Positions 1-11,312 of a stretch of DNA of 64,000 nt are shown here, in pieces (position 1 is the first letter of the stretch; each line of letters begins with the position of its first letter). This DNA is from Lentinula raphanica (Eukaryota; Basidiomycota; Agaricomycetes; Agaricales; Omphalotaceae), in the NCBI GenBank assembly GCA_027919835.1, contig JANVFP010000020.1, positions 558,001-622,000 on the forward strand, read 5' to 3'. A model generated the notes under the pieces. That model had not been told where the DNA came from and did not search any database. It saw only the letters and a program-made list of their open reading frames with translations. The translations under genes were made by a program, and so were the position numbers.

Positions 1-881
1 CGTAGGAAGATTCAGTATCGATTGCCGGCGAATCGTCAACATCGTCAGCATCGGCGGAGGTGTCTGATAGCATCGACGGCGCAGGAGTACCGTTGAGCAC
101 CGATGGAGCATAGAAACCCATAGAATCTCGGTTATCGTGTTTATGATATTCAGTGCAAGTCCAGCTCCAGAGGTTGCAGGCTGCATTAAAGCTGGCAACC
201 CCGTGAGCGACCTTCCCCGAACGAGTCGCGCGATCTTTGGCTAAATTCCTGAATAGAGTGATCAATAATGAATGTGAAGATATCGATGAAGAATACACAA
301 GACTTACCAAAATTTGTAGATGCCTGCGGAAGGTCCATCGGTGATCACATAATACTCATGGTTTCTAGCACTTTGAGCAAGTCCTGGAATGCTATCGGGA
401 TAGTATTTAGGCGTACAAATGCCTCTATATGTGTCCTTCGACATGGATAATGGGCGTAAGAGGTGGAGGTGAGTCTGATCGATAAGAACGTGTCAACCTG
501 GTGTCAACCACATTTTCAGATATTCACACAGTACAATCGGTCCGAATTAATCTTATCTTATCACAATCTTATCGCAGCAACAAGAATATAATCAAATGGC
601 TATATTGTGCCAGCAAGTACTATTCGATGTATATACAAACTTGCGATACTGAGGGTATTATCTGTAGCATAGCAGAAGGCTAACGAATTGTCTGTAGAAT
701 AGCAAGTGTGACGACGGAGTGATTGAGCTGAGTTTCTTGGAATTAGTTGACCCGGGTTCGTCGAACGGGCCTTGGATTATTGGAAGCGATAGATGACGGT
801 GCTTTGCGTTTAAGGCGTCCGTCATATGCTCTTAGAAAGCGATGAGAAAACTTGTTCGAATCAGAATAGAGATGGAATTAC
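1..881. other. No gene recognised
   Basis: Only short open frames of about 60 codons without recognisable features are present. The segment lies downstream of the minus-strand gene that ends at 882 and may contain its 3' untranslated region. No repeat structure or RNA gene was seen. Confidence 0.5.
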
Positions 882-3800
882 TTACCCCCGTTCGTAAGCC
901 ATGTCCTCGATTACGGCCTGCACATCGGACAGAAAGATTAGGCATTTCTCCATCTCCTCCTTGTCATCGCTAGCCCTGAGGTACCACCAGCGAACACACG
1001 TCAGCACTGTAATCATACCGCATTGCCCAGGCCTGTGAACACCGTCCCAACTCCCTTCGCCTTGTCCTCTTGGCACGATCTGATTCTCGTGGTCCCTTTC
1101 TCGCCACTCGGGATTGATCACTGACCACCACATACCCAAAGACCGACCTAATTTCTCCGCTGTCAAATCGTCGAAACTGTGGTTCAGGGTCGCCTCAACG
1201 TTCTTGCGATTCTTGAAATACCACTCGACCAATGGAGGGCGGACACCTTTCGCCGCGCTGAATGAAGCTTTCTATAGAATACATATATCATCAATACAAA
1301 AAATTTTTTACAAAGGTCAAGCAATGGAAATACCTTTCCACTCGGATCACGGAAATCGTACGAACGCTCTAAGGTTACCAGCGCCGAGAGAGCTTGATTC
1401 CATTGAGTGACATCTTGGTCCAGACCACCCAAAGCTTCAATCGCGCGAGTAAGCCAAGTTGGGCAGTCATTCAGGTCAACGTCCGAAGTTTGAGTTAGAT
1501 TGGCTGCTGACTCGGAATTCATTGGCTCATTCGACGGATTTGGGGTAGGGGACCCGATAGAATCGGGTTTTTCGTTCAAAGTAGCCCTGACACGTCGAGG
1601 TAGAGGTCTTGGCTTGGGCCGATGGCGGGGGAAACTGTCTGAATCAGGATTTTCCGATGAACTTAACTGCGTTGCGACTGGTTCGGGCGGCGTCTTCGAA
1701 TGTGCGGAGAGTTGAGACAAGTCAAAGTTCCCGGCGTCAGCAGGCAAATGAATGGGTACAGAACTGAATCGGACCGGTGTATTGACAGTCCTCGAGGGTT
1801 TAGAAGAGGCAAGACGGGTTTCATGATCATCTAGCTGGAAAATATTATCAACAGAAGGGAGAGTGTGTAGAGGTACAGAACCGCATCGAGTACGGACAAC
1901 AGCGGGGACAGTAGAAATCGTGGACAGAGGAATATTCGGCGTTGTAGTGCCCGTAGCTTTGGATCCAGGGTTGATGTCACGGTGAATAGACGGAGATCGG
2001 ACGACTTGTCCGGCTTTCCACGTCTCAGCTTTCATTGTGAGAACTCTAACGTTATGTTTGCGAACGACGCCGGATTGTGAATTGAGCATCGCAATGAGTT
2101 CGCGACGAGTCTGAGTGAGCATACTAGCAAGGTAATCTCTCAAGATATCAGGAAGAGGTTCGTCCGGTTCAGGTGTGGATTCAGCTTCAAAATGTTGGAG
2201 AATGAGATCTTGGTCCCTAGTCTCGATGAGGCGTCCTTTCATGTCATGAAGGTAGATAGTTTGTCCTTCCTCATCTGTGTATTTCTCCTCATCGTCGAAG
2301 CTCTCGCCTTCATCGTCAGATTCCGTCTCCGTCACCTTCGCCCTCGTCCGCCTACTCTTACGCTGACGTTTCTTGGATGTTTTGGTATGCGTTTGGGCTG
2401 GTTGTTTCTCGGGCATGCGAACAAGGGACGGGTCGTCAAGGGGATTCTCAGGATCCTGAGTTGGAGCTGCGTGCGAACCGGCGGTGCTAACGTCAGGGTG
2501 GATCAGGCCAGGTTCTCCGAGGACGTCCTCTGTAAACACGTTAATATTTTTTGAGTGAATCGTATTCGGTAGACGTACTGGGATTTTGGTTACACAAGAA
2601 GAGCATGAAGAGCGCCATGACATTCTTAGTAAAATATTCGTTGTTCCAATTTTGAAAAGTTTGAGGGTTGAGGCCTGGGGTTTCGCCAGAGTTGATTCTG
2701 AAGCGATATGTTCAGCCGAGTGTCAAAATGAACAGAGAGGTTACGCACGTAAGAAGGAAAAAATCGTCGTCGTCAGTCGGCGGAGGAGCACCGGCCAGTA
2801 AGCAAAACTTCAAGCCCGTATACAGGCGAAGGAGATCCAATAGAGGTTGTAGGAACTTCGTTAACGATTCGCGACATCTGAAAGGGTGTCATTAGAAGAA
2901 TTCATACCATCGTACATTCGTACTCACACTTCCCGCAATTCTTCAGCATTTCCTTCTTCGCCTAGCTCCTCTAACGTAACCGTTTCACCTGTGGTGATCC
3001 TCTTGAACACCTCCAATTGCTGCTCGTAGATCTTCTCCACATGTTCCTCGATCTCTTGCTTGATGTCTTCCGGTTCCTCCTCGAATAACGCCTCGGCCAC
3101 GTCGCATCTGAGTTTGAGAAGCATCGCCTTTGGAACGTGTTCTTCGGCGAGTCGAGCCTGTACTGCTTCTTGTACCTTCGACTTGTTCTCCGGCCTCTTC
3201 ATCCAAACTTTGTACAAGGTTCCACGACGGGGAGCGCCCCCAGCAAATCCGAGAGCTTTGCGGAGAAGCGGAGCAAGAGGGGTTGACTGCAGAGGGACGG
3301 AAGAGTTGCCTTTCTTTGCGTTGCGCCAGAACCATCGTTCAAGTTGCTACTCAGTAAACAGAATTAGCACATGTACAGTAATATGATATATAGGTTCACG
3401 TACGTTTTTCCCATTGACTTGAATAGCTTCCTTCACCTTCTTTCGTTCCTCCACTAATTCAGATCGAGCGTCGGCGGATATAGAGGCATCGGTGGACTCG
3501 AGCACGTCAAACTGCGCCGGTTGCTTGTCGTTGTCATGCCACGGCCATTTTTCGAACCACTCAGTGCATATTCTAGCAAAACAAGGCCCTCTAGGCTTTG
3601 CCTTCACGTAGTCCTGCAACGACGCTTCCAGAAACTTCAGCCTAGCACCACGAAAATTTCCTTGATGACCACGTCTCCGCGGAGCGTCCTCTTCATCGTT
3701 GTTCTCATCGCCTACGGATCCCGGATTTGCGGATGCAGTCGTCGCCGTAGTACCTGTCGCCGTAGTACCGGGTTCGTTATTTGGAGAGGACGAAGAAGCG

Positions 3801-3967
3801 GCAATGGGAGCGGTCGACGTTTTCGAGTTTTTGGATTTCGACGTACGTTTCGAACGCTTTCGTTTGGGTTTAGAGGTCGCGTTAAGTGGAGGGGTCGAGT
3901 CGGCAGCGGAAGGTGAGGTGTGAGAAGAGAGGGAGGGCGCATTTGCGCCATCGTCAGCGGTGGCCAT
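882..3967 (-). CDS. Six-exon gene of an expanded Agaricomycete family, function unknown
   Basis: Six exons join in frame: 3967-3404, 3346-2928, 2877-2749, 2697-2579, 2529-1334 and 1271-882, giving 938 aa. All introns start GT and end AG (42-62 bases). The start at 3967 is the first ATG of a long open exon. Residues 1-100 are low complexity with a basic cluster (KPKRKRSKR) that could be a nuclear localisation signal. The motif GNFRGARLKFLEASL follows, then a Lys/Glu-rich helical part, then LQPLLDLLRLYTGLKF (about 335-350), an acidic linker with many Asp/Glu, a long Ser/Pro/Thr-rich region and a Trp-rich C-terminus (MWWSVINPEW). From memory this order matches a large unnamed family in mushroom genomes with no known biochemical role. 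No lesion is visible. It lies head to head with the LINE at 4300. The reading frame is well supported; the role is unknown. Confidence 0.8.
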
Positions 3968-4299
3968 GACGGTGGTAAGGATAAAAGAAAGAAGCGCTGG
4001 AAAAAAGAAGCGCTGGAAAAGAAAAAACTTTTTTGCCGTGGTGCCGAAAGCACACGCGTGTGCCGTGGTGCCGATAATCGGCCGCGGAGAGCAACGTCAG
4101 CTGTTATTCCGATAATTCCCACGGGGACAACCGGGCCCGGAGAAGTTTTGTAAGCTTCGAAGGGAACTCGTGTTACTTCGCAAAGCTATATAAGATACCT
4201 ACCGGTTTACTTCGTGAAGTTATTACAGCTTCAGCTGATCGTCTCAACTATGACTTCATCTCACCCGAGTCTGTCCAGAAGATTCGAACTGAACCCCCA
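3968..4299. other. Intergenic region between two divergent reading frames
   Basis: This 332-base gap separates the ATG of the 938-aa gene (minus) from the first ATG of the LINE ORF (plus). A TATATAAG sequence at 4187-4194 lies about 105 bases upstream of the LINE ORF and could be a TATA element for it. The true 5' end of the LINE could not be located, and no target duplication was seen. Confidence 0.35.
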
Positions 4300-7200
4300 A
4301 TGATCAATCACCGAGTCTACACTCCGGCAACACCACGAATCATTCACCCCATTTATGGGTTGGAGATTGCCGTTGCAGGTTGTCGCGAGTGTCAAGGGGT
4401 TAAACAGTTATTCGACAACTATCTCAACAACAAATATGGTCAGGGTTCTGTTGTCAAGTCTCGCATGATGATGGATGGCGAGGTGTACACAGTTGTGGCG
4501 AAGGACTTCGAGACGACTTCCCGGATCTTGAACGAACCCTTCCAACCTTTCAGCTCCAATCAGTACCTTCAACGGTTCATTAACATCACCCAACCTCTGT
4601 TCCTCTACATGCTCAACACCCTCGGTGTCCCAACCAACGTCTCCTATCTCAACCAACCGAACCAATCCCCGACGGCCTCTGCGGACTACCGCTTGCTTAA
4701 AGCGGAGATGGATGAAATGCGAAAACAAGGTGTAGAAACCGTTCAGCTTTTCCACCGAATGTTTGAACAGCAGAAAAAGGTGGTTGACGACGTGCGGGTA
4801 CAGAATGAACAGATTGTTGGTGCGTTTGGGACCCTCACTTCTATGCTTGGGAATGGAATGCAGCTCTCCGCTCTCGAGAACCGATTGACAAGCCTGGAAG
4901 GACGAAAGGCAAATCTTGAAAGTATGCTGGTTATGAACTCGGACCCAACGAAAGCCTCGTTCCTCTCCACACAACTCGCTGAAGTTAATGCCCAGGTACA
5001 GCAGCAACAGGATATCATCGCCAAGGCGCGGCAGGAATTCAATGACTGTCACCATTCCTTTGCTCGCTCTCTTCCTCGCTCCCTTACTCACTCCCTGGAC
5101 ACAATCCCAACTATCAATGTCAACATCTCTGACTCTTCGTCTTCTCGTCAACCATCCTCTTCCCATGAGGACCCTCGAGAACAGAATGTAGAGCCGAGCT
5201 CTCAACGTCGTAAGACAAATGCAGGTAACAAACGCAAACCTTCTCAAGGGAGTTCTTCAAACACCCAAACCCAATCTGTGAGCTCTCTTGTTTCGTTTTC
5301 TAATGCGCCGACCTCTGATGTTGGCTCCACGACCTCTCTTTCTTTTCTCCCTTTTTCCTTTCATAGTAAACGAGAGCATCGGACTGGAGTTCTAACAGAT
5401 GAAGAGCCTCGGATAATGTCTCATACTCGTAAACCTGATCCTTCTAAACATCCTTGTACCATATTCTATGCCCCGTCCTCATCCCATGTCTATTCATGTA
5501 ATTTATCCCTTATTTTCCTTCTCCTATTCACCTTTGTTCTTCCATGTGTTTGTTCATCTCTCCCGTTTCGCACCTTTGCACTTAATGCTGATGGGTTGGG
5601 AGACGTCATGAAGATCAACGCCATCTCAAACACAATCAACTCTATCAATCCGCATGCTTGGGTAATCAACGAAACCAAGTCCTCATCTCCTGTCATCTCC
5701 CGTTTGCACACTAATGGTTACAAAACGTTCGAGTCCACAGGTATTGCACACTCTTCCCGCAGAGGTCCCGCAAAATGGGGAGTCGGAGTGGGTATAAAAT
5801 CTACTTTTCAGTGCCAACAGGTCCCACTTCATCCGGACCTACAAGGGAGAGCCGTTGTTGTTGACGTTGTGATCCCAACTGTTTCCGGCCGAGGGTTCAT
5901 GCATCGCTTTATGGGTTTATATGCACCTTTCGACCCCGGTGAGCAGAACCGCGAACTGCATGCTTTCTGGAACCACATCACCAACATTTGCCACTCTGCA
6001 CCATACTCGTGGTCCTTTATTGGCGATTGCAACGTAACCTTAACAGCCGCAGAATCATCAGGTATAGATCGTGACGGCCCTCATCGGGAACTCTATAATC
6101 AGTGTTTAAACCGCACAGAAGGTATCGATATTTGGACAACCCAAGGTAACGCAGACGTTCGACATTTCTCAACATTCGAGAGTCATGCGGGTCGTTCCAT
6201 CATTGACCGATGTGCTCACTCAACAAATGGCATAGTCGAGGCATCTATCGAAGTATTTCGCTGCTTTATTCCTGCTACCCAACATAAACCCATCATATCA
6301 TCATGCATCCTAACTCCGCCTTTATCCTTTAATAGTATCCCTCATTTGGGAAATAATCCTTCAATGCCATCGCCGGGACGCTTTGTCTACCCTACGAAAA
6401 CTGATAAACATTTGTTTTCAGAATTCGCCTCAAAGGTCGACAATCGGTGTTTGGATGCTGGTCTACACAACAATCCAGTATCAGATGACCTTACTTTTCA
6501 ACAGCGCTATCTATCCCTCACCAAAATTCTTGATGATGTTGCTAACAAAACTTTCCAGAGGAAGACTTTACGTTCTGCTAGCTCCCATCAACGCAAAGTC
6601 TCTAATTCCCGCTTACGACTCATCACTCGCGAAGGCCATCGTATCAATCGCCTCATTTGTGCAACAAAGTATAACTGCCCGATCAATGAGCGTTGGGTTT
6701 CTGATTACTACTCTTCATTCTTACTCGATGCTCCCTCTACTCACCTACAAACAGCAGCATCAATACGCGACCGATTCATCTCATATCTTAAACAATCCCG
6801 TCGCTCCCTCGCTCGCTTACGATATCAGGAGGAAAAGTCGGAACTCAAGCAACGCAGTTCTCAGTCCGCGCGAGGGCGCATTAACAATGTCCTTTTGGGT
6901 GGATCTGTGAAAAGGTTGTACTCCTGGAATGGCTCCAGTGGACCTCCCAGGGCACTTGCAGTCCCAGATAACCCGTCGGAATTCATAACTGACCCTTCTC
7001 AGATCAAACTAGCCACAGTCCAATATTTTCAAGACCTTTACAAACGAACAGATCATCCTCCGACTGACAAACCGTGGCTCAACACACCATCCGTTCTGAA
7101 CATCCGACAGTCAACGACAGCCGACCCTTTCATATGGCCAACTCCAATGTCACTCCAAGACTTCCGGATGATTCTCCGTAAAGGAAAAGGACGCCCCGCA

Positions 7201-10200
7201 CCCGGATTGGATGGTTGGGAGAAATGGATGGTAAAGGCCCTCAATGATCATTCCCTCCAACTTGTTCTCGATCTTGTGAACTATATCATTCTAACATCCC
7301 ACTTTCCTGAGGTGACCAAACCTTCTCTTCTCTCGATCTTATTCAAACGAGGTTCCCCAATGGATCTATCCAACTATCGTGGAACTTGTTGTAGCCAATT
7401 CATCGCTCAGGTTCCCTTTGCTTGGTTAAACCACCTTCTGATCCCCTACCTTGCACGCCACCACATCCTGCCACAAGAGCAGGTCGCTACTCAAGCTGGT
7501 GTTCAAGGCCGTGATATGATCTCGTTTCTTGCCCAGGTCGAATCATGGTCGAACCGAACAAAAACTCCCATATACGCACTTCGTCGCGACCAGGCTAAGG
7601 GTTTTGATCGCCTTGAACCAGAAGGCTTCTATGATGCCGTCCAAGCGTATGGCCTCCCAGACTCTCTGATTGATTTCGATAGGTCTGCGCAGGCTAACGT
7701 CCCATACCGTGTAAAAACGGCATTCGGTATCACAGATCCCTTTATAGTATCTGGCATAAGCAAACAAGGTGGACCGTTGTCGCCACTGAAGTCAGTTTTG
7801 ACCACCAGTCTCGGAAACCACTGGCTTGCCGATTCCCTTTCATCTCAGGGTGAAGGCTTATACATTCGGACCAAAACGACCCTATCCCAACAACACCCAC
7901 ATACCCCTTCTGACGCCATCTCAGTCCCCTTAAATATGGTCAAAGCTACAGATGATTCTATAATATTCGCCGCTTCAGAAACGTCTCTAGCTCGGTCGTG
8001 CTTGATGATGGAACGATTTCAATATGCATATGGTTGGACAACAAACTGGTCGAAATCACTAGCCTTCATTCTTAACGCACCTTCCCCTCCCTCATCTTTA
8101 CGACTCCCTTCCATACCTTCCAATCCCTCCTTGCCTCACTCAATATCACTCAAATCGGTTCCCGTCGTCTGTTCACACTTTGAATTTCTGCGTATTGAAA
8201 CCAATAATTATGATAAACACTTTTCCCGTCTCAAACTCCTTGTTTCCTCTTTCCAGTTTCCATCCTTATCCATACCGTTACCTTTTACAGTTTTGCGTCG
8301 AATTATCGCCCAAAGCCTGGTTTCCAAACTTCGCCCGTTGTTATCATTCCATGCAATATCTGATTCTCAGGCAGCCGAACTAGATAACATGATATCACAC
8401 CGCATCCATGACTACTTCTCCTTCCCGTTTCAATTCAATTCATCCCTTCTTTCCTTACCTTTATCATCCTTCGGATTTGATTTCCCTTCCATACGATGCA
8501 TCAATGCCTCTCAGGCAGTCTCAGGCCTCCTCCGAGACCTCAACCACCACATTCCGTCTTTCCAGAAAATGGCCTCTATAACCGTCGCAGATTGGACTTG
8601 CTCCATCAACAACTGTCGTTATCCGTTCGACGGTTCTTCCGTAACCAATGGCAAGCCCATGTTCCAACGACAAACTCATTCCCTCCCTTTCACATGGATT
8701 GTGGCCCATTCTACCCTCTCAAAGACAAACACTCAGATTCGTCAAACCGACCTATCCTTCCTCTTCACCGGTGATGTGTCCCTTCGTCACCTTGTGCATG
8801 CTTTACCCCAAACAACTCGCACCCCATCCAACGCCAGCATTTCCTCTTTAGAACGTGCTCATTCACCCAACTTATCTTCATTTGGTCATTGGGTGTTTGA
8901 CTACTATGACCGTTCGATCTCCTGGCATTGGAATGAAGATCTTCAGGACAAACTTCGAGGGTCGATGGCATACACAGCTTATACTCATGTCCGAAACTGG
9001 ATCGAGGACTGGTCTCTTCATTCCCTTGCAGACGGTCTAGTAGGGACTCGCATCAACGAAGCAAGCCCTAATACTGCACTTATCAATGATCGTTCATCCC
9101 TCATCATCCCGCCACTCATTCGCAAATCCATCGCCGAAAATACCCTTCTTGCAATCCTTCATTCCTCCTCTCTCCCGAATCTCCCACAACTTTGCCCACA
9201 GACCAATCTTATATCCTCTTCTGATGCCTCCATGCTTCCCTCCTCCCCGACTCCTTTACAACACCGCTCAGTTATATTCTCTTCTAATTCTCCTTTTGGT
9301 TCTGCCGCTTATTCACTGCTATTATATCAAAAATCTGCATCTGTTCCTTTAGGTGAAGCTTATGGCCTTCTCACTTGCATACTCGCCTGTCTTCGTCACC
9401 ACACTCCTTTGCCCTCTATCATTTATACCGATCATCTTAACTCAACCCGTCTTATATCTGATTCTCTTACATCTCCACCTCTCCCACATTCATGGTCTTC
9501 ACTTCCTGCTCGTTCTCTTTATCGCTGGATTCTAGACATCCTCCACCGATCTCATGTCCTTCCTGAGATCAAATACATCACCGCCCACACTGGTGCAATG
9601 GACCAAGGTTCATTGGCCAACCATTTCGCCGATATCGTGGCCTCCAAATCTCAACACGATCTCATTTCACCACCTCACGCTCCTTTACCTACATTCTTCA
9701 TGGATTCATACACATTATTTTCACCGTCTCACTCCTACATAGAATCAAACATCTCATCACACATCTCTTCCATCCTCGTTCACCAACAGACTTCGGATAC
9801 GTCGTTTCGTCCTTCCCTTACCCTGATGCTTCCCATTCACAACAATCCTTGCCCTCCCGAACATCCATATATTCGTGCTTCGTCATCATATTCAGCCCTT
9901 GTTCAATTATATGCTCGATCGTCGCAGCTAGACACCCGATTGCTTCGTTTTCTACGTCTCGGAAACTGCACCCTGTGGTGTTCTTTTGGGTGTAATGAGC
10001 TCGAATCTGCTCATTACCTGTTCGTTCATTGCCCCGTGTTCCATTCCCTTCGGTCGGAATCATCCTTCAATATCATCACCGAAACGAACGCCATTCTCTC
10101 TCATTCTGAGGCAATCCCAAATTCAGAACGACAGGACCTACTGCAACGAGCGAACATCATCTTGACTGATGCAGACCTATGGCCTTCAGGTCTTACCAAA

Positions 10201-10428
10201 TTTTACTTCGGTCTAATTCCTCCGAGTCGAGAACTAAACCCCTCGAAAACTGTAGAGGCGGTTCAAACTCGAACTCGCATTTTATCAAGTTGGCATGGCA
10301 CGATTATCCGCCTCACGGGTCGCATATGGGGGGAATACAAACGACGAACTCAAAGTTCTGGTCCAAGACGGTCACCGAATAATCCTTTGGATCTCTCCCT
10401 TCCTTCTCATCTATCTTACATCAATTGA
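4300..10428 (+). CDS. LINE polyprotein: endonuclease, reverse transcriptase, RNase H
   Basis: The 2042-codon ORF is uninterrupted. Residues 1-420 form an ORF1-like part: a globular start with a CxxC (GCRECQGVK), a coiled-coil stretch at about 125-250 and a Ser-rich linker. Residues 424-670 are an endonuclease/exonuclease/phosphatase domain: LNADG at 428, NETKS, GDCNVTL near 575 and a late His in TQHKPIISS. The reverse transcriptase follows; its palm motif A is LRRDQAKGFDRLEP near 1093-1106 and the catalytic site reads ATDDS (1216-1220), where many reverse transcriptases have YADD. RNase H-like sequence covers about 1640-1800 (SSDAS, YTDHLNS at 1708). A Cys/His cluster (CTLWCSFGC...H...HC) near 1890-1915 resembles the tail motif of many LINEs. 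It should copy its RNA at a nicked target site. Fusion of ORF1-like and ORF2-like parts in one frame is notable. It appears intact. Confidence 0.88.
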   Translation: MINHRVYTPATPRIIHPIYGLEIAVAGCRECQGVKQLFDNYLNNKYGQGSVVKSRMMMDGEVYTVVAKDFETTSRILNEPFQPFSSNQYLQRFINITQPLFLYMLNTLGVPTNVSYLNQPNQSPTASADYRLLKAEMDEMRKQGVETVQLFHRMFEQQKKVVDDVRVQNEQIVGAFGTLTSMLGNGMQLSALENRLTSLEGRKANLESMLVMNSDPTKASFLSTQLAEVNAQVQQQQDIIAKARQEFNDCHHSFARSLPRSLTHSLDTIPTINVNISDSSSSRQPSSSHEDPREQNVEPSSQRRKTNAGNKRKPSQGSSSNTQTQSVSSLVSFSNAPTSDVGSTTSLSFLPFSFHSKREHRTGVLTDEEPRIMSHTRKPDPSKHPCTIFYAPSSSHVYSCNLSLIFLLLFTFVLPCVCSSLPFRTFALNADGLGDVMKINAISNTINSINPHAWVINETKSSSPVISRLHTNGYKTFESTGIAHSSRRGPAKWGVGVGIKSTFQCQQVPLHPDLQGRAVVVDVVIPTVSGRGFMHRFMGLYAPFDPGEQNRELHAFWNHITNICHSAPYSWSFIGDCNVTLTAAESSGIDRDGPHRELYNQCLNRTEGIDIWTTQGNADVRHFSTFESHAGRSIIDRCAHSTNGIVEASIEVFRCFIPATQHKPIISSCILTPPLSFNSIPHLGNNPSMPSPGRFVYPTKTDKHLFSEFASKVDNRCLDAGLHNNPVSDDLTFQQRYLSLTKILDDVANKTFQRKTLRSASSHQRKVSNSRLRLITREGHRINRLICATKYNCPINERWVSDYYSSFLLDAPSTHLQTAASIRDRFISYLKQSRRSLARLRYQEEKSELKQRSSQSARGRINNVLLGGSVKRLYSWNGSSGPPRALAVPDNPSEFITDPSQIKLATVQYFQDLYKRTDHPPTDKPWLNTPSVLNIRQSTTADPFIWPTPMSLQDFRMILRKGKGRPAPGLDGWEKWMVKALNDHSLQLVLDLVNYIILTSHFPEVTKPSLLSILFKRGSPMDLSNYRGTCCSQFIAQVPFAWLNHLLIPYLARHHILPQEQVATQAGVQGRDMISFLAQVESWSNRTKTPIYALRRDQAKGFDRLEPEGFYDAVQAYGLPDSLIDFDRSAQANVPYRVKTAFGITDPFIVSGISKQGGPLSPLKSVLTTSLGNHWLADSLSSQGEGLYIRTKTTLSQQHPHTPSDAISVPLNMVKATDDSIIFAASETSLARSCLMMERFQYAYGWTTNWSKSLAFILNAPSPPSSLRLPSIPSNPSLPHSISLKSVPVVCSHFEFLRIETNNYDKHFSRLKLLVSSFQFPSLSIPLPFTVLRRIIAQSLVSKLRPLLSFHAISDSQAAELDNMISHRIHDYFSFPFQFNSSLLSLPLSSFGFDFPSIRCINASQAVSGLLRDLNHHIPSFQKMASITVADWTCSINNCRYPFDGSSVTNGKPMFQRQTHSLPFTWIVAHSTLSKTNTQIRQTDLSFLFTGDVSLRHLVHALPQTTRTPSNASISSLERAHSPNLSSFGHWVFDYYDRSISWHWNEDLQDKLRGSMAYTAYTHVRNWIEDWSLHSLADGLVGTRINEASPNTALINDRSSLIIPPLIRKSIAENTLLAILHSSSLPNLPQLCPQTNLISSSDASMLPSSPTPLQHRSVIFSSNSPFGSAAYSLLLYQKSASVPLGEAYGLLTCILACLRHHTPLPSIIYTDHLNSTRLISDSLTSPPLPHSWSSLPARSLYRWILDILHRSHVLPEIKYITAHTGAMDQGSLANHFADIVASKSQHDLISPPHAPLPTFFMDSYTLFSPSHSYIESNISSHISSILVHQQTSDTSFRPSLTLMLPIHNNPCPPEHPYIRASSSYSALVQLYARSSQLDTRLLRFLRLGNCTLWCSFGCNELESAHYLFVHCPVFHSLRSESSFNIITETNAILSHSEAIPNSERQDLLQRANIILTDADLWPSGLTKFYFGLIPPSRELNPSKTVEAVQTRTRILSSWHGTIIRLTGRIWGEYKRRTQSSGPRRSPNNPLDLSLPSHLSYIN

Positions 10429-10600
10429 TTCTTGATTTTTCTCTTAATCCCACAGATTTTACTTATCCTTATAGTCCTTACCCTACTGATGCGTTCAGAA
10501 ATCTTGCTCTATGCTCTTACTTCGAAACGAGTTGACGAGGTTATGTTTACATTACCTGAGTTACATAATGTAGCGTAGTCAACCAATTAAATCTTGTTTT
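4300..10600 (+). mobile_element. LINE-type non-LTR retrotransposon, ends not defined
   Basis: The element is defined by its single long ORF (4300-10428) with LINE-type endonuclease, reverse transcriptase and RNase H. About 170 bases of AT-rich sequence after the stop are probably 3' untranslated. No poly(A) tail or clear flanking duplication was found. A short CTTGAAG tandem repeat lies at about 10655-10673 and might mark the 3' end, so the right limit given is approximate. Confidence 0.7.
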
Positions 10601-11304
10601 CTTGTTTTCAACATTCATGTCATCCAGTCGGAATATAACATATCTTTCTCGGCCTTGAAGCTTGAAGCTTGAAGGTCCAAGGGGAGTCAAGTTCGTGAGC
10701 CATCGGCTTCGATGAATCATTTACAAGGTGGTCCAAAGAGAAGGAGTGGAGGAGAAGAAGGAAATTAGTTGAGTGCTGAGTCGGTCGGTAAGTTTAGGGA
10801 AGGAGAGGAGTGCAGGGGAGGGGAGGGGCGAGGAGAGCGCGATGTTCAAATGTTTGGAAGTGCGCCCTTCACTATAGCCTCCCTTCAACCACTGGTCTTA
10901 ACTTCGAAACTCATTCAATCATCTCCCAGTCCGAGACAGTTGACTTACACAGGTCTCAGTCGCCACAGCCCACAGCCCTTCCAATCGCCAGTCTACTTGA
11001 ACAAGTGAACATTGAACATTGAATATTGAATATTGAAGCTTCGAAGCTTGAAGTTTGCCACCGACGGCAGATACTTATGGACAATGTTACCTTCCTTGGC
11101 AGATGAAGTTTCCCCACTTCTTGAAGTTCAGACCACATGAACTTCATCGTACACATCACGGCCAACCTTCTTGCATAGTACCTGATATCAGAGCTGCTCG
11201 CATCTGGATTCTACCAGTGCCATGAATGTGGTTCGAAACCCTAACCTCAGGGACCACGTTCAAAATGTCTGCTTGCAGCCCTTCGCCCACACGCATCTCC
11301 TCCT
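10429..11304. other. Non-coding stretch left of hAT-1
   Basis: No convincing gene. It holds short tandem motifs (CTTGAAG near 10660; GAACATT/GAATATT near 11008-11035), a G-rich stretch at 10800-10850, and a CGAAACCCTAACC box at 11234-11246. The last part is probably the distal promoter of the secreted-protein gene at 15473, now separated from it by the hAT insertion. Confidence 0.5.
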
Positions 11305-11312
11305 CATCGACA

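Noticed and set aside
4408..5247. 279-codon minus-strand frame
   Set aside because: It lies antisense to the ORF1-like part of the LINE and has no motif or splice support.
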